Assembly: GCF_029633865.1 (NCBI RefSeq)
Contig: NC_079214.1
Span: forward strand, 25,838,373 to 25,902,372
Direction of reading: 5' to 3'
Length of the DNA: 64,000 nucleotides
Source of the DNA: Lampris incognitus
Lineage: Eukaryota > Chordata > Actinopteri > Lampriformes > Lampridae
Shown here: positions 51,879 through 64,000 of the stretch, in pieces
Layout of the letters: every line of letters begins with the position of its first letter
Position numbering within the stretch: the stretch's first letter is position 1
Notes under the pieces: model-generated
Seen by the model: the letters and a program-made list of their open reading frames with translations, nothing else
Told to the model about the DNA's origin: nothing
Databases searched by the model: none
Made by a program: the position numbers and the translations under genes

Positions 51879-52154
51879 TGGGGATGTCAAGGGAGTCTCT
51901 GATCCAACCCACAGGAATAAAGCAGCACTTGAGTTTCTTCAGTCTTCAGTCATCCAACAATGTCACGAAAAACAAGACAACTGTGCAGACTTATATGCTT
52001 ATGTCTGTCCTTAAACACCCTCAGACAAAGATGCATGCATATACTAAGACTTAAATAGAGGTGCTAGTATATAACTGGAGCCCAGTAATTACAATCTCCT
52101 CTACTACTCCTGTCTGTTATATGTGTAAGTCGAGTTTGGCTCTGTTGGCCCTAC

Positions 52155-52161
52155 CTTTATA
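52155..52161 (-). promoter_or_regulatory. slc12a1: Candidate TATA-like motif upstream of slc12a1
   Basis: TATAAAG on the minus strand, 277 bp upstream of the ATG. It would place transcription start near 52125-52130. If a 5' noncoding exon exists this site may be intronic. Confidence 0.35.
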
Positions 52162-52287
52162 CTCTGCATCCCAGGGTCACACATTTGGTGGCCAACTATT
52201 GGCTAATTCCCCGGATCAACCCTCAGAAAGCTGAACGAGGGGTGTCAGATATGTCCTTGCTCCATCCTAGGGGGCACAAAGGCATTG

Positions 52288-52300
52288 CTTAACGATTAAC
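52288..52300 (-). promoter_or_regulatory. slc12a1: Candidate HNF1 site upstream of slc12a1
   Basis: GTTAATCGTTAAG on the minus strand matches the HNF1 consensus GTTAATNATTAAC at all but two positions and lies ~130 bp upstream of the TATA-like motif. HNF1 is a kidney/gut regulator, and an HNF1 site has been reported in the mammalian Slc12a1 promoter. Confidence 0.45.
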
Positions 52301-54041
52301 TAAGTCATAAACGCCAGCGGAGAGATAAAGGCACTCATTGCTCGAGCGCTGGAGAATTGATTACTAATATTATTGTCTGAAGTGCAGGGCGAGAAGCACA
52401 TGTTGTTCTCCGGTGGCAGTTTATGAGGTTTATGTGGTCAGTGTGCCTTCAAAGGTGCTGGCCCTACGATGAATCATCATCGTCACATTACCAGATGGAA
52501 GTTTACACTGAGGGAAACCTCACAATAAAGTCATGTCGGAAAAATTTCAAGGTTAAAGACTCGCGGTGATGTGCTTTGACTGGTGCAGAAAAAAATAAAA
52601 CATAATTTGGGATCATCCTGTCACAGGATGGTGAAAACCACAATCTAAAGAGCAGAATGTTAAAAAAAAAAATGTTGGAAATCACAGTATCACAGTGTGG
52701 GTTACACAACTTTGGGACCATTAAATTACACGAGCGATTAAAAGGCCTCATATTGTCTGTCACAATGTATTCAGAGGGGCTTGTGGGCACGTATTGACAT
52801 ATTAAGGGAGAAAATGAGAGTTAATATAAGACCGCGGTTTACAGGAACATGCTGGAGGCATTTCTTTCCAGGCCACATGACTCCTGGAGTGCCTTTAAAA
52901 GACTTCTTAACAGGTAAACTTCCTTATTACTGATACACCAAAGTGATTTATGCACCTAGAATATGGCACCCTATGAATATGACTACGACAAGTGACTGTA
53001 TCTGACCTTGACTGTATCGCGCATTGAAAATATTTTGCTGCACATGTCACGCACAATACAATAACAAGAGGTCATCAATGGCAAGGCGCTAATCAGATAC
53101 CATGCCATTGATTCAAATGCGGTTCAAAGTTGCGACAATATACTTTAATAATGACACGTGCTAATCTATGGCGGGCCGGTGAAAAATTTCCATGTAGGAT
53201 GCGGTAGCTCCTCGGTTTAGTGCAACAGTCTCTAACCACCGCATCAATCTAGGGATAATCAAATAATCATATCTTTAGCTCTTTGACAGAGCAGTAGTTG
53301 GGATTCTGACAGGTGACAAAAGAGACCCAGGTTTATCTGCACTGTTTGCAACTCTGCACATGTTTGCAGTCAGATTCTGAAGATGTTACTGATTACATTG
53401 AAAGCCCAGCTAGGTCTGGCCGCAAAGCTACAAATGCAGACAGACCTCTTTAGTCCCTTATGGGCCCTATCATGCCTGACCCTTTATACTGGCCCTAGAT
53501 TACTAAACTGAGCTAGACAAATGAAGTTTTATCTCATAGATCACATCATGAAAACTTGAACAAAAACTTTCTCATGTTTTTATTTATTACATTTCTTTTT
53601 AACCCGCTTCTGTTTTGAGTATTACATTTTTGATTTCTTTAATGCGTATTTTACTGTTCCTCGTTCCTTTCTCACCGTGACTATTTCTCATGCCGTTTTA
53701 TACAGGACTTTGTAGACTGTGGTTTTATTAAGAGACATTTGACATGTCTACATGTATGTAGCACTCAATTTTACCTAGTGCTGTGTACATAATGATAATG
53801 ATAGTACTAATGATAACAATGTAGTACTAGTAGTAGTAGCATTAGTAAACGTAGTTACAGCAGTATTAGTATTATATGTAGTAGTAATAGTAGTAGTAGT
53901 TGACCAATGCAATAATAATAATAATAATAATAATACAGCTACATGGGGCAATGAAAGGGTTCGAGCCCATGAGGTGAGAAGACTTTTTGAGATGGATAGA
54001 ATGAAGGTGGCACCTCTTACAGAAAAACATTCAAAAGAAAT

Positions 54042-54150
<109 letters not shown>

Positions 54151-56065
54151 CTGCTTTAAGTATTTCTTATCCTTATCAATGCCAAACCCTAATGAGAAAG
54201 GGTTTGATTAAAAATGGTATGCTATCTTTTGTGAAAAAAATGTGAAATTTACAATTTGCACTTAACTGTCACAGAAAGAAAAATCCAGGGAAAATGTGCA
54301 GTTTTGTTTTTTTTACTGCAATACTTCCTTTAAAATCTATTAAAAATGAATTATTAAGCATAAGTGCTCTACAATCGCTAACAAGTATTATAAAACTCTT
54401 TCTGTGGTTAATCATTGACTAATCCATCATAGTTGACTTTTGCAGGCTTTTGATACAATTGGGGGCCTCAGAAGAAGAAAGAAAAACTTGCATTGCTACT
54501 GACAGCCCTTTCTCTCGAATCCTAAAAATGTGCACCAAACAGGATTTGACCAGCACAAACTTCTCAGACAGGTGTTCAGAAGATAAGGACCCTGATCATC
54601 TTGCAAAATGCCTTGGAGGACCCTGCCTGAGGCCCTAAGGAGTTCAACAGTCTCAGATATAGTTAAGAGTCTTTTGTAGTTAACACATCAGATGTAGATT
54701 CTATTCTACATTTCAAAATCAATTCTTATTGACCGAGATAGGAGAACAGGCAGCCCAGCCCCAGCCCACCTCTATCTGAATCACTCCCCCGGGCAATAGC
54801 TGGAATCCAGTTGTACATGAGGTCACTCGTGAATGACCGTTATAGAAAATTTAAGGACATTACTTATGGACACTGTTTGGGTAACAGGGCTGGGAGCACT
54901 ATTGCATGTCTTGGACATATCATAAAAAATCAGACACATAGCTCGCAAAGTCCGAAGAGCGCTGGTAATCATATGAATGGTTGATAATCAGCTAGTTAGT
55001 GTTCATAGTACAGCAGATGGACTGGCCCTGTACTGTGTCATCAGGATCCTAAAGTATCACCGAGGTCCACTGGTCTATAAATACAATAGAGCAATGATAT
55101 GTCATGATTAGATAACGGTATCTTCAAAGGTCCTCATTCCATCTCTTTTCCATTTTGATTGGAGGGAAAATGACAAAAGCCTTTGTTTAATTATTGCTAC
55201 TGTGCATCTTTTTGAGTACTGTCATCCTTTCCTCTGCAACTTGGAACTGGAAGCAAAAATAACTCATCTGTGAAGTAAGAGTATGCTTTTCTTTGCCCTT
55301 GCATCTGCCTACTTTTACAAATGAGAGCATTAAAAAAGAACCAATAGCATCATCTCTCCTAGTCAGACTTCGGATATGACACATGAGAGGTGACACGTTT
55401 TACCTGCATCGAATGGAAAACGGAGCAGAGATCACTTAAATTTTACCACAAAGCATCTGTCGTATCCCCAGTGATGAACTGATGTGATGTCCCTATCCTC
55501 TGATTAGTTTCCCTCCCACTGAAATACCACATATTCTGTTCATTAGTCAATATACCACCTGACTTTGCATTCCAGAATATAAAGAAGAAGAACAAAGAAC
55601 AAAGCACACCAGATGTGATTCCTTAAACTTTGGTTGAGCCACTGCCAATCACATAAAGCCTAATGCTTTACTTGCTCATTTGAGATTTCCTCCGGGGTCA
55701 TTGGCTCATAGGCCCAAGAAATAGTAAAATTACTGGATTAGCTTGCCCTCTTAAAATAGATCCAAGATAAGGATGTAGCATAGGTTACAGAGATAGATAG
55801 AGGGGGAAGTGGTACAATAATGGTTTACATTCCTGAAGACTGATGTGTGCTTAAGGAGTTAAGGTGGTGGTTTGAGGTGTGACCATGCAGACAGGAAAGG
55901 CAATAGTGAGCAGCAGACCAAGCAGAGACGCTACAAATATCTGCCTTATCACCTCACTGTAAATGTATGCCTGCCTGCCTGTCTGTCCTCAGTTGCTGCA
56001 ATGGCGGCTTTCTCTCTCCATCTCTCTCCCTCCATGTCTCTCTCACTCTGCCGCCCTCTCTCTCT

Positions 56066-56119
<54 letters not shown>
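56066..56119. repeat. (TA)n microsatellite
   Basis: Perfect TA run after a CT-rich stretch. Confidence 0.95.
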
Positions 56120-56129
<10 letters not shown>

Positions 56130-56588
56130 TTTCACTCAAACAAGCACTCATAGACACACGCACAGGCACACATGCATGGATACACATTCATGCCACATAC
56201 CATTTGCAAGGATCACCCCTCCAATTTTTCTCTGTCCCCACTTTTTCTTTACCTCTCTCTCGCTCTCTCTCATCACAACCACGCTCTCTCCCTCCCGTTG
56301 TTGCCGCAGGGATGTTGGTCGTATAGATAGGACTGTCAGAGTTAGCAGCTGAGGAAGAAAAAAAAAGGCTTGATATTTTCGTCTTGAGAAAAATGATTCA
56401 ACTAAAATTGGCATACATAGCCCCCACCCCCCCACGTCATCTACGAGGTCAGCTCTACTTTTCCTTATTCTTGCAAATGACTTCATGTTACTTTCCATTC
56501 AGCATACTCTTAAGATGGCAGTGACGGAGTGACACAAGAAGGACAGACTCAAGCATTGCTTCTTTTTTTTTCAAGTGAAGTAAATCTA

Positions 56589-56594
56589 TTTATT
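56589..56594 (-). promoter_or_regulatory. ctxn2: Candidate ctxn2 poly(A) signal
   Basis: AATAAA on the minus strand about 1.6 kb past the ctxn2 stop. Use of this site is inference. The interval 56930-58200 is free of recognisable repeats, as a conserved 3' UTR would be. Confidence 0.3.
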
Positions 56595-58233
56595 TCACAT
56601 GATTAAATCTATATCAATGGAAGGTCTCTACCACCAGCTGAGAAAGCAACAGGTCAGGAGACGCACGCTGATCTGTCATTGTGATGTGCAACACTGAGAC
56701 GTAACCCACCCCCTCATATCTGCAGAGGCATCTGCACCCACACCTGTAGACACACACACGCACGCACACACACACGCATGCATGCACGTACACACACACA
56801 CACACACACACATTCATGTATGTGCACACACGCATGCATTAAGACACACGCAAACAGTTGCTCTAATGTTTCTAGATGAAGGCACATAAACCCATAGAAG
56901 GTCACAGTAAGGCAATTTCACAGCACTAAGGAAGAACCGTAGACCGTAAAAATTAGCAAAGGAACACCCATGGCTCTGTGCAGTCTGCCATTTCATAGAG
57001 TCTTTGTTTAGGACTGTCTGGTCTTCCTCCATCTGGAGGGAGGAGAGCGGATGAGGAGGGGTGAGAATGGCGAGGACAAGAGGAGGGAGAAGTTCACTTG
57101 CAGCGCTGACAGACAGCCCCCCCCCCCCCCCATTTTTCCATGTGACTTTTTTCTCCGCCAAAAGGTAGGGACAATTTCTCATCGTCATTAGAAAACTAGC
57201 AGTGTTGAGACAGACGGCCTTTCCTTGTTCTTAATCCTCACACCTTTTTCTTCAAGATCGCTGCTCAGGCAGAGCCGTAAAACAGCCAATAGCTTTCTAC
57301 TATCGTATATCATTTGAGACAAATACTGTAAAAAGTAAACAGTTTATGTGAGCCTTTCTCCCAAACAAAAATGTTGGCTTCATACAGTATACCATCACTC
57401 ACAGATAGCAGTAGTACAAACTTGGAAGGTTGTTTTTGCATCGATAAGAAACAGTTACACCATATGTAAATCACAGGGTTTTTTTTCCAATTGTGTCTCA
57501 CTGCATGACTACAAAACAACACACCACAGAAAGGACCAATCTGTACACACAGCAGCAGTATCCCTTTGGATCACCAACAGATTGGACTCAATTGTTTCTC
57601 AAAGCACTAATTCAGCATAATACCCTGTATCCATCTACATGCATTCTTGTGCAGAGCAACTCTGTCGTACAGAGGTGAGACAAAACTGTTACCTTCTCTG
57701 ACTCTGAATGTCATTAATCTTGTCCCTGAGACTTCAAACGATGTCTGAATAATCCCCCTGCAGCCTAAATCTTCACCTTATACCCTTGGTGTCCACTTCT
57801 CCTTATATCATCATCTAGAGATGAACTTTTTAGGCTGAAGGGAGCCTCAGCCGTTTCCATTTGCATTCATATGTCAGAATGCGGATCCCCAGGCAGAGGG
57901 GCAGAGAATAGCACACAGCATCTGCCTCACATTTGGTCAGGCACACCGTGCCGGTCACATGATCACATACAACATATGCTGATACACCCTACACCGGCTC
58001 CAAGCTGAAAAGTGTGCACGCATTGAATCACATACACAGCTTCAGTCTCTTAGTTTTGGTCCATCACAGAAAGACAGGTTTTGTTGAAGTCCGGGTGTCA
58101 GGTGCAATGACTGAACGGGACTACAAGGTTATGTGTGTTTGTGTCTGCATGTGCTTGTTTGCACGTGTGGGTGTGTGTGTATACGTGTACATAAGCATAC
58201 ATGTGCAGTTGTATCCCCCCCCCCACTCCTTTG

Positions 58234-58521
<288 letters not shown>

Positions 58522-59291
58522 TCAGGCGTATATAAGGCAGCATGCTACCTGGACAGAGATTATACAATGGCCTGGAATTAGTGCTTAGGTTTTGTGCAGG
58601 GGAGGTATCACTTCCATTTAATCAGCCAATTCAACTTCAATATTCAGCCCAAATACTCATATGCTGCAAATGCAGCAGCAAATAAGGAAACCATTAAGAC
58701 CATACAGAAATAAGAAATTAAATACTGTTAAATGAGCCGACCATGAAACACAAATGGATAGAGCTATCAATAAGTCTTTCTTGAATATGGTATCAAACAG
58801 ATGTCCCAAGACTTTAATCTTTCTCTCTGTTTCTTTTTCTCTCCCTCAGCCATCCCCACAGGGAATTCCAGAGAACAGCACTGTTCCAACAGTACCACAA
58901 CATACGATAGCCACATTCCATCATCACATTTCTTTGATTACAGCCAGATCAGAATTACAGACACTACACTGCCATAGCCCACTGTAAATACCTACAAGGT
59001 ATGAAGGTATCAACAAAAGTATCACATCTCAACGAGATTTATGTATATGTATATGTCAAGGTAGGAAGAAAGGCTGTATACCTGTTGCTCATGAGCAGAT
59101 GCCTGCCAAACAGTGCAATTCCGTCAGACCAGGGAGCAAAGGAGATTAACAAAACATGATGACACAAACGGTGTGGTGACAGCACCAGAACGCTTCCGTA
59201 TTTCTTGTGCCCAAATCTCTCACATGAGCATGAGCAGCAGGTGGCTCAAGTCATGGAAGGGGAAGAGGGTTAGAGGGGAAAAGGAGGATAT

Positions 59292-59298
59292 ATATATG

Positions 59299-59358
<60 letters not shown>
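59292..59358. repeat. (TA)n microsatellite
   Basis: Long TA run with two TATG interruptions at its start. Confidence 0.95.
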
Positions 59359-59362
<4 letters not shown>

Positions 59363-59469
59363 GGACAAGGGAACGAAAATGGCAGAAACAGAGAAGAAGA
59401 GCAAGGGAAGTCGATTGAGGATGGAGAGAAAAAGACACTGCACAACCATGCATACTGTGTGTGTGTGTA

Positions 59470-59632
<163 letters not shown>

Positions 59633-61015
59633 GGAGAGAGGGGGGAGGGGGGAGGGAGGGTGTGAGATGGGGTGAAAGAGAGACACTGCATTCTGTGATG
59701 GTGAGAGGTTTGGTGATATGGTCGTAAAAGCAAGAAAAGCATGCTTCTCACCGTCATTACTGTTCCGTATTCACAGACCTGTTGCTGCTGTTTGCTTGGG
59801 ACGACTTCTCTTTATTTGAGCCCAAAAAATGCACGTTCATTAGTCCATCCATTGCTCTCATATTGGGTGCACACGACTAACCTTTCATTGAAACAAAAAG
59901 AGAGACACGGTCAGCGAGGGGAGGGGGGGTTGCAGAAGAGAGGAGAGAGATAGATAGAAGTAGGATCAGGGTGCAATTCCTCCCAGAGAATAGTCTTCTC
60001 TTCTCATGCTCCCTTACTTGCAGCCTCCTACGCATTATCATTCTGTTTCTCTATCTCTGGCTCTGGAGGCACGCACGCTTGCTGCTGCTGCATGGCAACC
60101 ACTTGTTAGTCTCACTCAGCTGGTCTGCTGCCTCAGTCATTCACAACATTCCCGCTCAGCAACACCAGGATAAAATGCAGCAATATACAGAAGCAATCCG
60201 CCTCTTTGATTCCTCCCCCTCCTCCTCCTCCTCCTCCTCCCCTCCTCTGGTTTATTTAGCTTCTCTCAAAATGACTCTCCTAAAATGTGACGGGAATATC
60301 AGGGCTTAGGCATCAGGAGAAATGCTGCCTCTCGCTGCTCCCGTGTAGCAAATGCTGTCGCAAAGGTATTTTTAGTACAGCAAAGCAATATCATCCAAGC
60401 TTAGTTAGGTGAAGTTTTTTTTTTTTATTGTTGCAGCTGGCTCTGGTCAAATTGAATTAGCCCCCCCTGCTTTAAAGGCTTTTGACTGCAACTACAGATG
60501 TGATGAGGAAGAAGAGACTGGCACTTAAAGAGACACTGGTGTTACAGTAGCGTATGAAATACAATATTGCATATGGGAGAAAAAAACTGCAGGTCAACTG
60601 GTTGCCTCATTCTATCAGAATGCAGCATTATGGGCTCCATCCCAGCCTGATGTATTAGGTATGCAGTCCAAGTTCATATTTCTTGTAACACTTTTGCAGT
60701 GTCTTATATGTAAAAGTATGCTTAGCCGGTCAGAAATCGACAACAAAGTCTTTCCTGCTGATCTTGGTATGAGCACATACGCTCAATGGGCGATGCTCTT
60801 GGTATGTTAACTATATGCCGAGGCTTACAGAAAGAAAACATGGAGGGGAATTGTAGCATTTTCACTGGCAATTGCTCACATTCACATTCTGCTTAAAGTT
60901 TGAAGCCACAGCTATCTTATTTAGACAGACATCTCTTTGGTCAGTGAAATTTTGGTGCATCTATTGGAGTGCTTATTGTATGGCTGGGACTGAGGGGAGA
61001 GTATATCCCCCTCTT

Positions 61016-61340
61016 TAGGAATCAGGAACACTTTGTCATTTCATTCCATGCACTTGTGCACATGAAATGAAACGAAATGCCATTTCCCACAGCAGTGCAA
61101 CACAAAGACAAAAACACATCCAAAAACCACACGAACCACAAGAACACACATCCAAACGAAACAAAAAAAATCACGAACGCCAGCCAGGATGACCGTCAGA
61201 ACTGCCGGTCTGCATGGGCTAGCAGTTAGCTTAGCCTGCTCCGTTTCCACATCCTGTCAGAGCGCCCTCGGTGTTACCTCCTCGGGCGCAGCTCCAGGCG
61301 AGGCCGTGGTCCCTGGGCCCACAGGATGCAGCAGACCAAG
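61016..61340 (-). repeat. Interspersed repeat, probably SINE-like
   Basis: GAACACTTTGTCATTTCATTCC to CTAGCAGTTAGCTTAGCC and CTCCAGGCGAGGCC resembles a common fish repeat read in reverse. Seen once here, so the boundaries are approximate. Confidence 0.4.
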
Positions 61341-61418
61341 CATTCAGGTTTTTCTTTTCATTTGTCAACCATACGTATATTCATAAGAGGAAGCTTGTCG
61401 TCTTCAAGAATACCATGA

Positions 61419-61810
61419 TACCGGTTCGAATCCCCATGTTACCTCTGGCTTGGTCGGGTGTCCCTACAGACACAATTGGCCGTGTCTGCGGGTGGGAAGC
61501 CGGATGTGTGTGTGGGTGTGCTGCACTAGCGCCTCCTCTGGTCAGTCAGGGTACCAGTTCGGGGGGGACGGGGAACTGGGGGAAATAGCGTGATCCTCCC
61601 ACGTGCTTCGTCCCCCTGGCGAAACTCCTCACTGTCAGGTAAAAAGATGCGGCTGGCAACTCCACATGTATCGGAGGAGGCATGTGGTAGTCTGCAGCCC
61701 TCCCCGGATCAGCAAAAGGGGTGGAGCAATGACCGGGATGGCTCGGGAAATAGGGTAATTGGCCATGTACAATTGAGGAGAAAAGGGGGGAAAACTACAA
61801 AAAAAGAAAA
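61419..61810 (+). repeat. SINE (family A), 5'-truncated, with target duplication
   Basis: Starts inside the tRNA-like head at the B box (CCGGTTCGAATCCCC) and runs to GGGAAAACTACAAAAAAAG. It is flanked by a perfect 13-bp duplication AAGAATACCATGA (61406-61418 and 61811-61823). Confidence 0.9.
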
Positions 61811-63785
61811 AAGAATACCATGACACCTTTATTGACATAGGTCAGGGTACATTGTGTTTTGATAGCCCCTTTGATATTTGCTACCACTCCCAGCAAGCTT
61901 CCATGTAGTCTTTGGCATCCCATCATGCTTTCCACTCTTGTGGCTCTAGCACAGAGGCCTGTGGAGGGGATTCGATGCCATTGCATAAAGGATATTAGAA
62001 TTACGTTCAAAGGACGCTGGGGTAACGATTGCCTGTTCTCTATCTCAGTTAGACAACAGGTCAGAAGTATAAGACAGATATTAAGAGCAGTAAAACCATG
62101 AAAATATGGACTGACTGTTCCCTTTAATACTAATGGACTCGGCACCACACCCTGTTTTATGGAGTGACAAAGCATTACAATCTGTACAAAAAGTTACAAA
62201 GGAAAACTCGGACAAAAAAAAAAAATCAATGGGTTTTACACACTTGATTTGGATCCACATCAGCTAAGCTGCAGCAAATCCTCCTGAGTTCTTCAAGTAA
62301 ATTAAAATGCACCATTTCTTGTGAGTTTAAATACTTAAGTAGCAGAATATAAATGGAATTATCAAGACAGTACACTTTAATTAAAGATATGTTGTAGTAG
62401 TGCTGAGGATGTGGCAATGGGAGTACTGGGGTCATGAAAACACATATCACGTTATTCAGCAGAGTTTTGTTCATGTATGTAGGGATGGTTAAAGGATTTT
62501 CACCCTCCAATTAAGGCCAATTGTAATTTCTTTAAAAATGGTCACCAAAAAGGTTTTGAATTAAGATCAATACCACATGCGCAAGGTCTCCACTGAGGTA
62601 AAGGTTAGCATTACGTTCAGGGTTAGGTTGACTTTTAATCATGAACATTATGAAAGGGGCTCATTCAGCAGCCTGTCCAGAAATCAAATCAGTCTGACTT
62701 GGGAGCGTGGTTTCTCTTTTGTCCCTCTCTCTCCCTCCCAGGCTGAACCTCTATCAATCTTCACCACATGAGTATGGCAATGTCTTCATTACGTTTTGTA
62801 AAGACAGCCTGATGTTTTTCATGATAAATTGGATAACATTTTTCTTTGGACCGATTCCCAAGGAGCCATTACAGAGCAGTCTGTTGTAATAGCTATTGAC
62901 TCAAAGAGGACTCAGGTCCACAGAGACCCAGTCTGCCGTTTCTGCAAGGATTGTGCTGAGGCATCATTATTATAGTTTCATTTGCAAAGTACAACCAAAT
63001 TCCTTATATTTCTTGCTGCTACTCAAATATTGTGACACTCTGGTCAATCAGACACACATTTCAGTTCACATCTCTGGCTGCTGCTCCAAAACGATCAAGC
63101 CAACCATTTGATCAAAATCCGGATTGTCATCATCCCCTGCAGTGAACATTTTGGTATAGTTTTGGCCTTCGTCGCAATGTCCAATGTCCAATCATGTGAT
63201 ACTTCTTAACTTAATTAGTGGGATTTGTGCTACTGAAGGCTATTAACCATCAAACTTGCAGAAGAAAAGCTTTATCTTTTTACTGTGAGGTCTGATTTGT
63301 GTAGATCTGATTTCTGATTGCTTGTACAAGGTACATCTTCCCTGTTTTTTCATGGGTTAGTTTGACCCACAAAAACGTAGAAAATCAAATATACATGCGA
63401 TTCACGTCGTTTATAACACCTAGCCCAGGAATTACTCAGGATCACAACACATTCACAAACTATACTTGTGCATTCATTGCTAGCATTTGTTTGTTTGTTT
63501 GTTTGTTGTTGTTGTTTTTTTAACAAATGCAGAAAGCTAAACAAAAATCCAGAATGTCAAGAGTTCATTATAGATGGCAAAGAACACTTCCAGAAAGTGT
63601 ATGTATGAATAGCATCCGAGAGGTGCCCTGGTTGGATAAACCACAAATACTGAAATGATGAATTCACGATCAGTGCCATTTTGTTGCAACGGCGATTACG
63701 AAAAGGATCACAACACAGAAACTCGTGGGATTTGTTTGGGATGAGGGAAAATTTTAGTGCATAATTTATAGAAAAATGTCTCTCG

Positions 63786-64000
63786 GGGGCGTCCGGGTGG
63801 CGTGGCGGTCTACTCAGTTGCCTACCAACACGGGGATTGCCGGTTCAAATTCCCGCGTTATCTCCGGCTTGGTCGGGCGTCCCTATAAACACAATTGGCC
63901 GTGTCGGCGGAAGCCGGATGTGGGTGTCCTAGTCGCTGCACTAGCACCTCCTCTGGTCGGTCGGGGCGCCTGTTCGGAGGGGAGTGTTTGTCGAGGATAT
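63786..64000 (+). repeat. SINE (family A), head, running to the window edge
   Basis: GGGCGTCCGGGTGGCGTGGC and B-box-like GGTTCAAATTCCC open a forward copy that departs from the family near 63985 or continues past the window. Confidence 0.82.

Noticed and set aside
54450-54638. 62-codon open frame in the slc12a1-ctxn2 spacer
   Set aside because: Short, AT-rich surroundings, no recognised motif and no splice or promoter context.
56814-57188. 124-codon reverse open frame right of a CA-rich patch
   Set aside because: Proline- and leucine-rich translation of a region more likely to be ctxn2 3' UTR; no family similarity seen.

Overview
The window is vertebrate nuclear DNA, most likely from a ray-finned (teleost) fish. 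The evidence is intron-split genes with near-mammalian protein sequence, very dense CA/GT/GA/TA microsatellites, tRNA-derived SINEs, Tc1, hAT and piggyBac-like DNA elements, and fish-type LINE fragments. I see no bacterial, viral or plasmid genes and no LTR or retroviral element. Gene content and order match the vertebrate FBN1-DUT-SLC12A1-CTXN2 block of human 15q21.1, including relative orientation: fbn1 runs opposite to the other three. Layout: (1) 2787-22507, + strand, the last 26 coding exons of fibrillin-1 (1,217 codons plus stop), from the cbEGF before TB6 to the asprosin-like C-terminal propeptide; the 5' part lies left of the window. (2) 24198-26294, - strand, a complete six-exon dUTPase gene (169 aa), tail-to-tail with fbn1. 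(3) 26300-27430, a promoter region with a possible divergent first exon that I cannot name. (4) 27550-32578, a LINE-rich spacer with one LINE nested in another. (5) 32579-51878, - strand, a complete 26-exon slc12a1/NKCC2 gene (1,051 aa); every splice phase closes and the total is divisible by three. (6) 51879-58233, a spacer with a candidate slc12a1 promoter (TATA-like motif and HNF1-like palindrome). (7) 58234-58479, - strand, single-exon ctxn2 (81 aa). (8) 58480-64000, no gene recognised; microsatellites and SINEs. The genes do not form one pathway: fibrillin-1 builds extracellular microfibrils, dUTPase cleans the nucleotide pool, NKCC2 is the apical renal/epithelial Na-K-2Cl carrier, and cortexin-2 is a small neuronal membrane protein. 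They are old neighbours. No undescribed biological system is evident. The points most worth a second look are a near-perfect palindromic Tc1 element in an fbn1 intron, a LINE 3'-end trimer bracketed by one target-site duplication, a forced GC-AG intron in fbn1, and an NKCC2 N-terminus lacking the usual kinase-docking motif and two of three regulatory threonine positions. All exon borders come from reading splice sites and protein similarity by eye; homology statements rest on remembered family sequences, not a search.
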